Assembly: GCA_018372555.1 (NCBI GenBank)
Contig: JAHAIU010000002.1
Location: forward strand, 1 to 64,000
DNA length: 64,000 nt
Direction of reading: 5' to 3'
Source of the DNA: Clostridium sp.
GTDB lineage: Bacteria > Bacillota > Clostridia > Clostridiales > Clostridiaceae
Part shown: piece by piece, positions 18,942 to 27,395 of the stretch
Layout of the letters: each line of letters opens with the position of its first letter
Position numbering within the stretch: the first letter of the stretch is position 1
Program-made: the position numbers and the translations under genes
Notes under the pieces: generated by a model
Database searches by the model: none
Told to the model about the DNA's origin: nothing
Seen by the model: only the letters and a program-made list of their open reading frames with translations

Positions 18942-19855
18942 TTAACATCACCACTTTCTTCTATTGAATAAACATTCTCAATAGTACCAGGTCCTTTTCT
19001 ACTACTTAAGACTATTATTCTATCTAAAATAGAATTTTCTAGTAGCTCCTTAAATACAGTCCTTTTATAAACATCATCAATACTATATCCATGAATTGTA
19101 ACTATAATATTTACTCCAGAATTAAAAGCCATATTTAATGCTTCTATTTCACCATATGTTCCAATTTCATCACATATTATAATTTCAGGTGATAAACTTC
19201 TTATAGCCATTATCATTCCATCTTTTTTGAAGCAATTATCTAATATATCTGTTCTTATTCCTATATCAAGTTGAGGTATTCCATTGAAACAAGAAGCAAT
19301 TTCACTCCTTTCATCTATAACAGAAACCTTCTTGCCTTTTAAGTTATATAAAGGCATCCCATTTGAAATATTCCTAGCCATATCTCTTAATATTGTTGTT
19401 TTCCCACATTTAGGAGGTGAAACTATTAAAGTATTAAGAATACTATCATTTTTAGTAATATACCTCATAACTTCATTAGAGCATCCCTTAACTTCATGAC
19501 ATATTCTTATATTTAATGAAGATATATTTCTAATAGTTTTTATTTCCCCCTTATTTAAAACACATTCACCAGCAATACCTATCCTATGTCCACCCTTAAT
19601 AGTTATATATCCCTGTCTTATTTCTTCCTCATAAGCATATAGTGAGTAATTAGATATTCTTACTAATATTTGTTTTAATTCTTCAATGCTAGGTACAAAT
19701 CCTAGTATTATCTCTTTATAAGATAAATTTACTATAACTGGCTTATTTGCTTTTATCCTTATTTCTTGAACTGCTAAGTTATTTATAAATATTTCTCTTA
19801 GTTCTTCTGCTAAATTTAAAGGTAGTAACTTTAATACCTCCTCTTGGCTTTTCAA
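18929..19855 (-). CDS. spoIIIAA: Stage III sporulation protein AA (secretion-type ATPase)
   Basis: Hexameric RecA-like ATPase related to GspE/VirB11, powering the mother-cell-to-forespore channel. Walker A is SPPKCGKTTILRDMAR (about 146-161). The VIDERSEI and IIICDEIGTYGE segments hold the Asp box and Walker B. The length is 308. It starts at TTG with GGAAGTG upstream. It is first in the eight-gene spoIIIA operon; a sigma-E promoter is expected in 19856-19965, but I could not place it with confidence. Confidence 0.95.
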   Translation of the reverse strand: MKSQEEVLKLLPLNLAEELREIFINNLAVQEIRIKANKPVIVNLSYKEIILGFVPSIEELKQILVRISNYSLYAYEEEIRQGYITIKGGHRIGIAGECVLNKGEIKTIRNISSLNIRICHEVKGCSNEVMRYITKNDSILNTLIVSPPKCGKTTILRDMARNISNGMPLYNLKGKKVSVIDERSEIASCFNGIPQLDIGIRTDILDNCFKKDGMIMAIRSLSPEIIICDEIGTYGEIEALNMAFNSGVNIIVTIHGYSIDDVYKRTVFKELLENSILDRIIVLSSRKGPGTIENVYSIEESGDVKCLK

Positions 19856-19965
19856 ATTTTATCACTTCCTATTCCATAGTTATATTTAAGATTATTTCTT
19901 TCTATCAAATAATATTCATACATTTATTTAAATATGTAAAATATTTAATTTTAATTTAAATAAAA

Positions 19966-20006
19966 AAGCTATTGCTAGAAATCATTAAGATTAAAGGCAA
20001 TAGCTT
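19966..20006 (-). terminator. Hairpin terminator upstream of spoIIIAA
   Basis: Ten-base perfect arms (AAGCTATTGC / GCAATAGCTT) with a 21-base loop are followed on the minus strand by TTTTATTTAAATT. Together with the next hairpin this separates spoIIIA transcription from the genes upstream. Confidence 0.6.
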
Positions 20007-20030
20007 ACTATCAATATTTATAAAATAAAA

Positions 20031-20076
20031 AAGGGCCACCACTTACAAATTTTTCTTAAAAGTGACAGCTCTAAAA
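20031..20076 (-). terminator. Terminator after the CD1247-like gene
   Basis: On the minus strand AGAGCTGTCACTT pairs with AAGTGGTGGCCCT (one mismatch plus G-T pairs). It is followed by TTTTTTATTTT, about 55 bases past the stop. Confidence 0.65.
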
Positions 20077-20128
20077 GTATTTTAGTAACTTATAACAAAT
20101 TACTTTCTAAATTATTAATTATTAATTG

Positions 20129-20497
20129 TTATTTTTCTGTGGCATTTTTATTACAGAAAGGACAAGGTATAATACTACTATTATTAATAGTATCTCTTTC
20201 TATAAATAAAGGTTTATGACAGTTATTACATTTTATTTCTACATACTCTTCTTCCATTTCCATTAAATCTTCAATGGATACCTCTTCAAAAAGCTCATCT
20301 TGTAATCCTATAATATCTTCATCAATGTATTCTAAATTTTCTTCTAGTGATTCTTGTCTATCAGATAAAGCTCTTACTTCTTCTGATAATATGTCTATTA
20401 AAGATAGAATGCCATCTAAAACCTCTTTGTTCTTGTCATATTCAATACTAGATACTTCCTTTTTTAATAATTCAATTTTACTTTTTAAATCATTCAT
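20129..20497 (-). CDS. CD1247-type protein with acidic coiled coil and zinc ribbon
   Basis: A 122-residue protein. An N-terminal helical, coiled-coil-like region (about 1-50) leads into a very acidic stretch (about 50-86). A C-terminal zinc ribbon has C91-x2-C94 (CNNCHKPL) and C114-x2-C117 (CPFCNK). The layout resembles clostridial proteins annotated as CD1247 N-terminal-domain, whose role is not established. It lies downstream of efp and upstream of spoIIIA, a stable clostridial context. A role in binding nucleic acid or RNA polymerase is only a guess. Confidence 0.75.
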   Translation of the reverse strand: MNDLKSKIELLKKEVSSIEYDKNKEVLDGILSLIDILSEEVRALSDRQESLEENLEYIDEDIIGLQDELFEEVSIEDLMEMEEEYVEIKCNNCHKPLFIERDTINNSSIIPCPFCNKNATEK

Positions 20498-20546
20498 TTT
20501 TTCACATCCTTAAAATAGAACTATTCTATCTAATTATAACCTAAAG

Positions 20547-20567
20547 GGCTGTCTAACAAACAGCCCA
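20547..20567 (-). terminator. GGGCTGT/ACAGCCC hairpin between efp and the CD1247-like gene
   Basis: Perfect seven-base GC-rich arms with a seven-base loop. The minus-strand T run after it is short (TTTAGG), so it is a weak terminator or an attenuator just upstream of the CD1247-like gene. Confidence 0.45.
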
Positions 20568-20571
20568 AATT

Positions 20572-20621
20572 AAGAATTAAAAATTAAAAATGAAAAATTA
20601 ATTTTTAATTTTTAATTCTTA
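20572..20621. repeat. AT-only inverted repeat
   Basis: A 20-base arm (20572-20591) and a 21-base arm (20601-20621) are complementary except for one extra T, with a nine-base loop. It has the look of a small palindromic intergenic element, and related AT-rich words occur elsewhere in the window. Confidence 0.7.
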
Positions 20622-20679
20622 GTTTTTCATTGTGCGATAGTACCATCTATGTTAAAACTATATTTTTTAATATAAAATA

Positions 20680-20702
20680 GGTGGAAGTATTCTACTTCCA
20701 CC
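20680..20702 (-). terminator. Terminator after efp
   Basis: Arms GGTGGAAGTA / TACTTCCACC with a three-base loop lie about 35 bases after the efp stop, followed on the minus strand by TATTTTATATT. Confidence 0.8.
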
Positions 20703-20737
20703 CTTTAAATATTAAGAATTCATCTTATTATGTAAGA

Positions 20738-21295
20738 TTAAACTCTTTCCATGTACTCTCCAGTTCTAGTATCTACTCTTATTACATCTCCTTCATTAAC
20801 AAACATAGGAACATTAACAACTGCTCCTGTTTCTAATGTAGCAGGCTTCATAGCATTTGTAGCTGTATTTCCTTTGATTCCTGGATCCGCTTGAGTAATT
20901 AATAATTCAACGAAGTTTGGAGCTTCAACTGAGAAAGCATCACCTTTGTAGAATTTAATTACAGCAAACATATTTTCCTTAATAAACTTAATTGCATCTT
21001 CAACTTTCTCATAGTTTAGTGGAATTTGTTCAAAAGTTTCTTGATCCATGAAATAGTATAATTCCCCATCTGAATAAAGGTATTGCATTTCTTTTCTTTC
21101 AATTACAGCTTCTTGTAATTTTGTAGTTGGGTTAAAAGTTGTATCAGTAACACCACCAGAAATTACGTTTCTTAATTTAGTTCTTACGAATGCTGCACCT
21201 TTTCCTGGCTTAACATGTAAGAAGTCTATTACTGTAAAAACTTGTCCTTCATACTCGAATGTAGTACCTTTTCTTAAATCTCCTGCTGATATCAT
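20738..21295 (-). CDS. efp: Elongation factor P
   Basis: Rescues ribosomes stalled at polyproline. The protein has the three-domain KOW-EFP architecture. The N-terminal loop (HVKPGKGAA) bears the lysine that some bacteria modify; domains II and III follow, with a C-terminal [17 protein letters not shown]. The length is 185. The start is the ATG at 21295 ([10 protein letters not shown]) after GGAGGGA; an upstream start would add five residues. It lies 162 bases after the pilus set. Confidence 0.97.
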   Translation of the reverse strand: MISAGDLRKGTTFEYEGQVFTVIDFLHVKPGKGAAFVRTKLRNVISGGVTDTTFNPTTKLQEAVIERKEMQYLYSDGELYYFMDQETFEQIPLNYEKVEDAIKFIKENMFAVIKFYKGDAFSVEAPNFVELLITQADPGIKGNTATNAMKPATLETGAVVNVPMFVNEGDVIRVDTRTGEYMERV

Positions 21296-21457
21296 TAAAT
21301 ATCCCTCCAAAAACTTTATTCCATATTTAGTTATTTCTTATCAACCTAAATATTCATAACAATAACTTTGTTTACGACATAACAAAAATATTTTATCAAA
21401 ATTCACTAATAAATGCAATTCTTTATATAAACTTATCCTAATTTATATTAATTATAT

Positions 21458-21823
21458 TTAATTGCTTACTAAATCTAATTCTAGAGAAATATTATTATCA
21501 ATATATTTTAAGCTATAATTTTCAATATTATACGCATATAATTGCTTTAATGCATTTTGAACTTCTTCTTTACTCCCTTTGATTTCAGTTTTTATTCTCC
21601 ATTCATTATTTGAATTATTATAACTAATTACCTCTAGATTTTTTACGCTTCTAAAATCATTTTCTATTTCTTTTATATATTTTACATTTTTCTCTTCTGT
21701 TATACTAGTTTCTAAAGTGTCATTTTTATATATTTCATCTAAATTATTATTAACTAACATAAAAATACATTGTACTCCAGTAAGTAATACTATTATTATA
21801 TATATAATTATTTTTTTATTCAT
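21458..21823 (-). CDS. PilO/GspM-like membrane-anchored protein (putative)
   Basis: A 121-residue protein with one N-terminal membrane helix (about 2-22) and a small alpha/beta periphery domain (WRIKTEIKGSKEEVQNALKQL), matching the shape of PilO/GspM ferredoxin-like domains. I found no diagnostic residues; position and shape carry the assignment. The start is the ATG at 21823, six bases after GAGG, overlapping the previous gene by eight bases. It is last in the pilus operon. Confidence 0.55.
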   Translation of the reverse strand: MNKKIIIYIIIVLLTGVQCIFMLVNNNLDEIYKNDTLETSITEEKNVKYIKEIENDFRSVKNLEVISYNNSNNEWRIKTEIKGSKEEVQNALKQLYAYNIENYSLKYIDNNISLELDLVSN

Positions 21824-22226
21824 AAACAACCTCAACTAAATAAGCCTTATCATTAACTTTCCTTATAGTATTAATTTTAAAATTCGTTTCCTCTTCTATA
21901 TAAAAAATAGTGTTTTTATTTTCAGTTTCTATAGTTCCAGAATTATTACTAAAATTAAAAGCTTTAATATCTTCATTTATATAATCTAAAACATTAATAA
22001 TTTCCTCTTGTTTGCTATTTTTTACCTCAATATCATAACTGACAACTTCTACTGAATCATTCTTACTAAGATAATTTTTAATTTTATTAATTGATTTTGG
22101 TAATAGTAAAAAATTAAGTATTAGTAATAATAAAATTAAGAGCTTACTATCTTTCTTTTCCTTGCTTTTCTTTTGAATAACATATTCTCTTGGAATAAAA
22201 TTTTTATTTTCTATATATCTTTTCAT
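21816..22226 (-). CDS. PilN/GspL-like assembly protein (putative)
   Basis: A 136-residue protein. A basic cytoplasmic tail (about 1-36) precedes one membrane helix (LLILLLLILNFLLL) and an extracytoplasmic alpha/beta domain. This matches PilN topology, where the tail binds PilM inside the cell. The start is the ATG at 22226 after GAGGGT, inside the end of the preceding gene. Sequence similarity to PilN is low, so the call leans on context. Confidence 0.55.
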   Translation of the reverse strand: MKRYIENKNFIPREYVIQKKSKEKKDSKLLILLLLILNFLLLPKSINKIKNYLSKNDSVEVVSYDIEVKNSKQEEIINVLDYINEDIKAFNFSNNSGTIETENKNTIFYIEEETNFKINTIRKVNDKAYLVEVVYE

Positions 22227-22845
22227 ATATACCCTCAACTAAATCAATATTTTTTATCTTGAATCCTATTACTTGATCTATTAGAGATTCTGTATTTATA
22301 CTTTTATCTATAATTAATAATTTGTTATCATCTATTAAGCTAATAGTTTTAAAAACTTCATCTTCATTATTAGCAATAACGGAGTTAATTATATATCCCT
22401 TTTCTAAGGATAAAACATGGAATATATTGTTTATTTTAAATAATATATTCGAATCCTTTGAATTCTTAATTTTCTTTATTACTTTATTCTTTATATAAAA
22501 TTGTATAGGTTCTATAGTTAGCTCTGCAGCGTCGTTAGTTAATGAAATCAAATTATTATTTCTAATTGAATATAGATAAACAATATTATCTTTCTTATTG
22601 TATTCATGGCTAAATAAAAAGTTATCTTTATCAGAAAAATCTTCATTTATTTTTTTTTCAATAAAATTACCTATTCCTGCATTACTAGAATAAAACCCAT
22701 ATTTCTTAATTAAAAGTATTTGTGATAAAAATATAATTCTCCTTTTTTTTGATATATTATCTAAAAGCTCACTATAATTATTTCTATTATATTCATCACC
22801 TTTATAAATGTATGTATCTTTATATATTCCAATATTACTAATCAT
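22204..22845 (-). CDS. PilM/GspL-cytoplasmic-like protein, divergent (putative)
   Basis: A 213-residue soluble protein without membrane segments, placed where PilM (an actin-like ATPase linking the motor to PilN) normally sits. It is much shorter than usual PilM (about 350), and no clear phosphate loops are visible, so it may be a reduced scaffold. GGAGG precedes the ATG. The 3' end overlaps the PilN-like gene by 23 bases. Confidence 0.45.
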   Translation of the reverse strand: MISNIGIYKDTYIYKGDEYNRNNYSELLDNISKKRRIIFLSQILLIKKYGFYSSNAGIGNFIEKKINEDFSDKDNFLFSHEYNKKDNIVYLYSIRNNNLISLTNDAAELTIEPIQFYIKNKVIKKIKNSKDSNILFKINNIFHVLSLEKGYIINSVIANNEDEVFKTISLIDDNKLLIIDKSINTESLIDQVIGFKIKNIDLVEGIYEKIYRK

Positions 22846-22848
22846 TAT

Positions 22849-23280
22849 CTAACCTCCGTAAATATATTGAGTTTTATATGTTGACGGCTTAAATTTATAT
22901 TCTTTATCATTAACTTCATTTAGACCTATATACATTTTAGAGCTATCTGTCCTCTTAGTAATATAGTAAGTATTATTTATCTTCTCTAAAGCATAGCTTT
23001 TAAATTTTGTATTACTAGTAGATATTTCTTTACTTAAAGTAACTAGATTGTTTAAGGAAGCAGAATTACTCTTTACTTTTATATTAAGAGTTTCTAAATA
23101 CTCTTCTTCATCAATACTTAAAGATTTTTTATCGGAAAAAGTACGATATTCATTAGTTCTTAAATGTATATTTAAAATAAACTTTAATGATATGTTTGAT
23201 ATTACAATTATTATCATAAATATAATTATTGTTTCTACTAAGGAGAACCCTTTTTTCTTTTTAGTAACTTTTAAATGCAT
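22849..23280 (-). CDS. Pilin-like protein, KKG-FSLVET type
   Basis: A 143-residue class III signal protein. The basic leader MHLKVTKKKKG is followed by FSLVETIIIFMIIIV: a prepilin peptidase site G-F and conserved Glu at +5. The hydrophobic helix is about 20 residues, and the C-terminal part is Lys/Ser/Thr-rich. Its 5' end overlaps the preceding pilin-like gene by ten bases. Probably a minor pilin. Confidence 0.75.
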   Translation of the reverse strand: MHLKVTKKKKGFSLVETIIIFMIIIVISNISLKFILNIHLRTNEYRTFSDKKSLSIDEEEYLETLNIKVKSNSASLNNLVTLSKEISTSNTKFKSYALEKINNTYYITKRTDSSKMYIGLNEVNDKEYKFKPSTYKTQYIYGG

Positions 23281-23750
23281 ATTATTCTTTCTTCACCTTT
23301 TTTATTTGTAATTTTTAAATAGCTTATATTTTCTTTTTTATATACCTGAAAATTTGATACATTTCTCATAAGTACATTGGTTCCATTACCTAAGTATCCA
23401 TTTGTAATTATGACTATTTTATCATTACTTAACTTAATATTTTTTTCAACAATATCTTCTTTAAAATGATTAATCTTATATTTAATTATTATTTCATCAG
23501 CTATAGGATTATCTACTACATCAATAGAAGTTATCATATCAGTTTTTAATAATCTATCAAGATTTAAAAGAGCATCATCAAAATCGTTATAATATTTCAT
23601 ACTTTCTATTAATTTATTGTAATTAGTGTAAGCAACCTTTATTGTATTAAAAGCTATCGTTAAAACTATTAAATGAATAAATAAAGATATCATTACTTCA
23701 ATAAGTGTCATAGCTTTCTTAGTTTTTCTCCATCCAATATGATTTAACAA
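23271..23750 (-). CDS. Pilin-like protein, KKA-MTLIEV type
   Basis: A 159-residue protein with the leader ...TKKA followed by MTLIEVMISLFIHLIVLTIAF. Glu+5 is present, but residue -1 is Ala, not Gly, which is uncommon though used by some pseudopilins. Type II secretion GspJ-like proteins have this size. The start is TTG inside the end of the preceding gene and has no clean ribosome site, so coupled translation is likely and the exact start is uncertain. Confidence 0.7.
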   Translation of the reverse strand: MLNHIGWRKTKKAMTLIEVMISLFIHLIVLTIAFNTIKVAYTNYNKLIESMKYYNDFDDALLNLDRLLKTDMITSIDVVDNPIADEIIIKYKINHFKEDIVEKNIKLSNDKIVIITNGYLGNGTNVLMRNVSNFQVYKKENISYLKITNKKGEERIICI

Positions 23751-24129
23751 ATTCCCTTTCAGCTAAAACACCTCCATTACTACCTTTAATTGTAATAGAA
23801 TATAAATAAATTTTATCTTCTATTGAACTTTTAATTCTTTTTAAAGTAATATCACTTCCTCTTTCCAAAGACATAAGGGGTAGGTTAATTAACTTATCTA
23901 AAATATCATTTGTATATTTAAAGGATACTTCCTCACCTAAATCACTAAATTTATTATTATATTTAGCTTCATTTTCTATAGCATAAGCTACTCTTTCAGC
24001 TTCTTCTCTTAATTTTCTATTATTTACTGCCTTAGCACTTATTATAATAATTTGACTTACAATAGTAAAAGCCATTAAAATAATTGCAAGAGAAATAATA
24101 ACTTCAACTAAAGTATTACCTTTTTTCAA
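23719..24129 (-). CDS. Pilin-like protein, KKG-NTLVEV type
   Basis: A 136-residue protein, leader MKKG then NTLVEVIISLAIILMAFTIV, with Glu+5 present and Asn at +1 where Phe, Met or Tyr is usual. It resembles GspI/PilV-type minor pilins. The TTG start at 24129 overlaps the stop of the preceding gene (ATTGA) and follows GGGG. Confidence 0.75.
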   Translation of the reverse strand: MKKGNTLVEVIISLAIILMAFTIVSQIIIISAKAVNNRKLREEAERVAYAIENEAKYNNKFSDLGEEVSFKYTNDILDKLINLPLMSLERGSDITLKRIKSSIEDKIYLYSITIKGSNGGVLAEREFVKSYWMEKN

Positions 24130-24593
24130 TCTATAATATCCCCCTCATTTTTATCACTAACTCTTATAATATCATTTCCTACAGAAACCTTTAGCACCAT
24201 TGATTTATTTAAGTAACCACTTATAACTTCAATAGCACCTGCTTTTGTAATAAAACCTTCTTCATTTACTGTATTATTTCCACTAAAATTACTTCCTATT
24301 TCAAGACTATCTTCAAGGTTAATTATCTTTTTAATAGGAGCTTTTCTATTTTCTACTGTAAAAGTAATACTTTTTCTATCTGATGCAACTAAAATATTTC
24401 CAGTAATCTCATTTTTCCTACAATAGGCCTTGCTAAAGCTCAATAAATCTCTTACATCTAGAGCTGTACTTTCTAATTTTATTTTTTCTACAGAATTTTT
24501 GTAAAAATTATATCCCAGTGATGCTAAACTAGAGAAAAGTAACATTATCGATAATACTATTATTAGTTCAATAAGTGTATAACCTTTCTTCAT
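24126..24593 (-). CDS. Pilin-like protein, KKG-YTLIEL type
   Basis: A 155-residue protein with the shortest leader (MKKG) followed by YTLIELIIVLSIMLLFSSLA, Glu+5 present. The C-terminal domain (AYCRKNEITGN, ITFTVENRK) resembles GspH/FimT minor pilins. GGAGG precedes the ATG, whose first base is the last base of the pilC stop (TAATG). It is first in the pilin run; none of the four is an obvious abundant major pilin. Confidence 0.78.
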   Translation of the reverse strand: MKKGYTLIELIIVLSIMLLFSSLASLGYNFYKNSVEKIKLESTALDVRDLLSFSKAYCRKNEITGNILVASDRKSITFTVENRKAPIKKIINLEDSLEIGSNFSGNNTVNEEGFITKAGAIEVISGYLNKSMVLKVSVGNDIIRVSDKNEGDIID

Positions 24594-25645
24594 TAAAATC
24601 CTCCATCTAATATTGCTCCAAATAAAGGTAGTATAAATATAAATAAAAAAATTACTACAAGACCTCCTATAATAACAACTGAAGCTGGTTGTAATATAGC
24701 CATATATCTATTAATCTTAGATATAAGTCTTTTTTCTAAGTATATACTTAAAGATTCAAGCCTTTCATCCATAGATCCACCCTCTTCACCAAGCTTAATA
24801 ATAGATTTTGTATAATTAGAATAACTACCCATTTTCCTAATAGCATCTGATATACTTTCACCCTTTAATATACTAGAGTTTAAGAAAGTAAATCTATGAA
24901 TTAAATCTCTATTCTTAAAACTTGTAGATGAATAAACTAATCCATTAGATAAATTTATTCCACTTTTGACAATTATTGATAAAATTGAAATAAATACAAA
25001 CTCATTAAATTCTTTGTAAATTCCAATTTTATTTAACAACCTAGGTAACTTATCTTTAAAAAAAGTTTTATAAAGTAAATAAGGAATTACTAGTCCCCAA
25101 CATACAAGATATACTAGAAATATAAAAGGATTATCTTTTATAAAAATCGAAAGCTTATAACATAGGCTAGATATTAAAGGTTCATTTATATTTAAGCTAC
25201 TATAGAAATCATGAAAACTTGGTATAACATATAAAATCATAAAAATAGCTAATAATAAACATGACACTAATATAAAAATTGGATAAGACAAGGCATTCTT
25301 TATGGTATTTTTTATAAAGTTTATTTTATCACAATATTTTTCAACTCCAATTAGGGCTTCATAGTGATTTCCACTTTTTTCTCCCATTGAAATCATCCCT
25401 ATAAAAAACTCTGGATATAAATCATCGTAATTCTTAAATGCATCACTTAGGGAATTTCCATTCAAAACTGAAAGCTTTATATTATCTATACTCTTTAAGT
25501 AATTCTTATTTAAAGGTAACTCTTTAAGCAAATCAAAAATTAATATTAAAGAGATCCCTTCTTTATGCAAAATAGCCATATTACTAGAAATCAAACTTAA
25601 ACTACTATAATTAAACTTATTAAATGATAATTTTATTCTCTTCAT
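24593..25645 (-). CDS. pilC: Type IV pilus / type II secretion inner-membrane platform protein PilC (GspF)
   Basis: A 350-residue protein with the two repeated GspF helical domains (about 15-130 and 215-320), each with a GxSLSDAF / GESISDAI signature, joined by membrane helices near 120-145 and 165-195 and ending in a hydrophobic helix. It anchors the ATPase and pilin assembly in the membrane. The 5' end overlaps pilB by 26 bases. Confidence 0.88.
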   Translation of the reverse strand: MKRIKLSFNKFNYSSLSLISSNMAILHKEGISLILIFDLLKELPLNKNYLKSIDNIKLSVLNGNSLSDAFKNYDDLYPEFFIGMISMGEKSGNHYEALIGVEKYCDKINFIKNTIKNALSYPIFILVSCLLLAIFMILYVIPSFHDFYSSLNINEPLISSLCYKLSIFIKDNPFIFLVYLVCWGLVIPYLLYKTFFKDKLPRLLNKIGIYKEFNEFVFISILSIIVKSGINLSNGLVYSSTSFKNRDLIHRFTFLNSSILKGESISDAIRKMGSYSNYTKSIIKLGEEGGSMDERLESLSIYLEKRLISKINRYMAILQPASVVIIGGLVVIFLFIFILPLFGAILDGGF

Positions 25646-27005
25646 AGTTTAATCCCTCTTCTAATAAAAAATTATTATAATCAAAATAAGTAATGTCTCC
25701 TCTTATAATTAAATCATCTAAATTGTTAATCATCTCATAATTACTAAGTTCAATTATTTCCTGGAAAATATTTGAAATTAATTCCCTAATCTTTTCATCA
25801 ATATAAACTACAGAGCTTATAGCAGTTCTTCCTTTATAGCCAGTGTAGTTACATAGACTACAGCCCTTTTCTTTATAAGTCTTTATTTTTTTGTTCTTTA
25901 ATAAAACTTTCTTATTAACTTCTTTGCATTCACTACATAGTACTCTTATTAACCTCTGCGACACTATTCCAACTATTGAATCCTTTATTAAATATTGTTT
26001 AACTCCCATATCCTCTAACCTATAATAGACTTCTCTAGGTGTTTTAGTATGAATTGTTGAATATACCTTATGACCTGTTAAAGAAGCTGTAACTACTAGG
26101 CTAGCTGTTTCCTCATCTCTTATTTCCCCTATCATTAATATATCTGGATCTTGTCTTAAAATACTTCTAAGTCCATTTGCAAAGGTTATATTAGCTTTTC
26201 TATTTAAACTAACTTGATTAATACCTTTAATTAAAACTTCTACAGGATCTTCTATAGTGGTAATATTCACTTCACTTTTGTTTATTTCCTTCAGAATAGA
26301 ATAAAGGGTTGTAGATTTTCCACTTCCTGTTGGTCCATTTATTAGAACTAACCCATTTTTTAAGGCTATTATTTTCCTAAGCTTTTCTCTTTGATTATTA
26401 GTCATATTCAAGCTTTTTAAATCATGACTAAATATTTCTCCGTATAAAATTCTTATAACTAGCTTTTCTCCATAAGTAATTGGTATGGTTGATATCCTTA
26501 AATCATAATTTTTTTCCTTTACAGTAATAGTTGACTTACCATCTTGTGGTCTACGCTTCTCAGTGATATCCATGTTAGCTAAGATTTTAATTCTAGATAA
26601 AAGTCTTAGATATTCTATATCTGTAATTTTACAGTATGAAATTAAAATACCATCTACCCTTATTCTAATTAAAATATCATTCTTTTGGGGCTCAAAGTGG
26701 ATATCTGAAGCATAACTACATATAGCTTCCTCCATAATTTTATCAATTAAGTTCTCTTCCTCACCTAAAAATACTTTATCAATAAGATTTTTAATGTAAT
26801 TTTCATCAGTGTTAATAAATTCAATCCCTCTATTATATAGAAACTCCAGTTCGGTTTTATCGTATGCTATATCTTCATTTCTAGCTAGAACTATAACCTT
26901 CTTATCTTTTATAGAAACAGGAACCATACAGTTTTCCATAGCCTTAAATTTATTAATTTTTCTTGCAATCTTTAAGTCAATTTGACTAATATCAATCTTC
27001 TTCAT
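25620..27005 (-). CDS. pilB: Type IV pilus assembly ATPase PilB (GspE family)
   Basis: A 461-residue cytoplasmic motor. The N-terminal N2E region has ASDIHFEPQ; Walker A is GPTGSGKSTTLYS (about 222); Asp box TTIEDPVE; Walker B ILMIGEIRDEETA; His box GHKVYSTIHT. A tetracysteine zinc site (C-x2-C and C-x2-C, about 358-385) marks extension ATPases of the PilB/GspE class. It is first in the operon. No PilT-like retraction ATPase or prepilin peptidase lies in the window. Confidence 0.92.
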   Translation of the reverse strand: MKKIDISQIDLKIARKINKFKAMENCMVPVSIKDKKVIVLARNEDIAYDKTELEFLYNRGIEFINTDENYIKNLIDKVFLGEEENLIDKIMEEAICSYASDIHFEPQKNDILIRIRVDGILISYCKITDIEYLRLLSRIKILANMDITEKRRPQDGKSTITVKEKNYDLRISTIPITYGEKLVIRILYGEIFSHDLKSLNMTNNQREKLRKIIALKNGLVLINGPTGSGKSTTLYSILKEINKSEVNITTIEDPVEVLIKGINQVSLNRKANITFANGLRSILRQDPDILMIGEIRDEETASLVVTASLTGHKVYSTIHTKTPREVYYRLEDMGVKQYLIKDSIVGIVSQRLIRVLCSECKEVNKKVLLKNKKIKTYKEKGCSLCNYTGYKGRTAISSVVYIDEKIRELISNIFQEIIELSNYEMINNLDDLIIRGDITYFDYNNFLLEEGLNYEENKIII

Positions 27006-27386
27006 TTAATCACCATTAGAATTATAGTCCATACTCTATGTTTTTAAACATAATTTAGGAATTTTTAACAATTAAAATTACTAATTAATATTGCCTCCTA
27101 TAAATTTTATAGATTTAGAAATTTAAAAATCTATACTGCAAAAAAACTGCTATAAATTTTATTAGCAGTTTCTTATTTTCTTAATCTATATCTAACAATC
27201 TTTCTAAATCATAAGTAACTAACTCTGAATAAGATTTAACTTATCCTATATTCCAACTACTGATTAAATAACTTCTTATTCATTTCATCACTACTTTAAT
27301 TAAATTCAAAGTTATAATATACTACTTAGGAAATATAAAATAATTATATTTCTAATATTAATTAAGGGATACCCCCTAGGCATCCC
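27006..27386. other. Intergenic gap between lipoprotein gene and pilB
   Basis: 381 bases, very AT-rich. It holds the two hairpins listed separately (27136-27171 and 27357-27395) and must include the pilB promoter, but I could not choose -10/-35 boxes with confidence. No coding frame was convincing. Confidence 0.6.
27136..27171 (-). terminator. Terminator upstream of pilB
   Basis: Arms AAACTGCT / AGCAGTTT with a 12-base loop are followed on the minus strand by a run of eight T. It ends transcripts that come past the lipoprotein gene. Confidence 0.75.
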
Positions 27387-27395
27387 TTAATTAAT
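27357..27395 (-). terminator. Perfect 14-base hairpin spanning the lipoprotein stop codon
   Basis: Arms ATTAATTAAGGGAT and its exact complement enclose an 11-base loop. The TAA of the lipoprotein gene lies inside the 5' arm. The downstream T run is poor (TATTAGAAATA), so it may act as mRNA 3'-end protection; the stronger terminator follows at 27136-27171. Confidence 0.6.
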
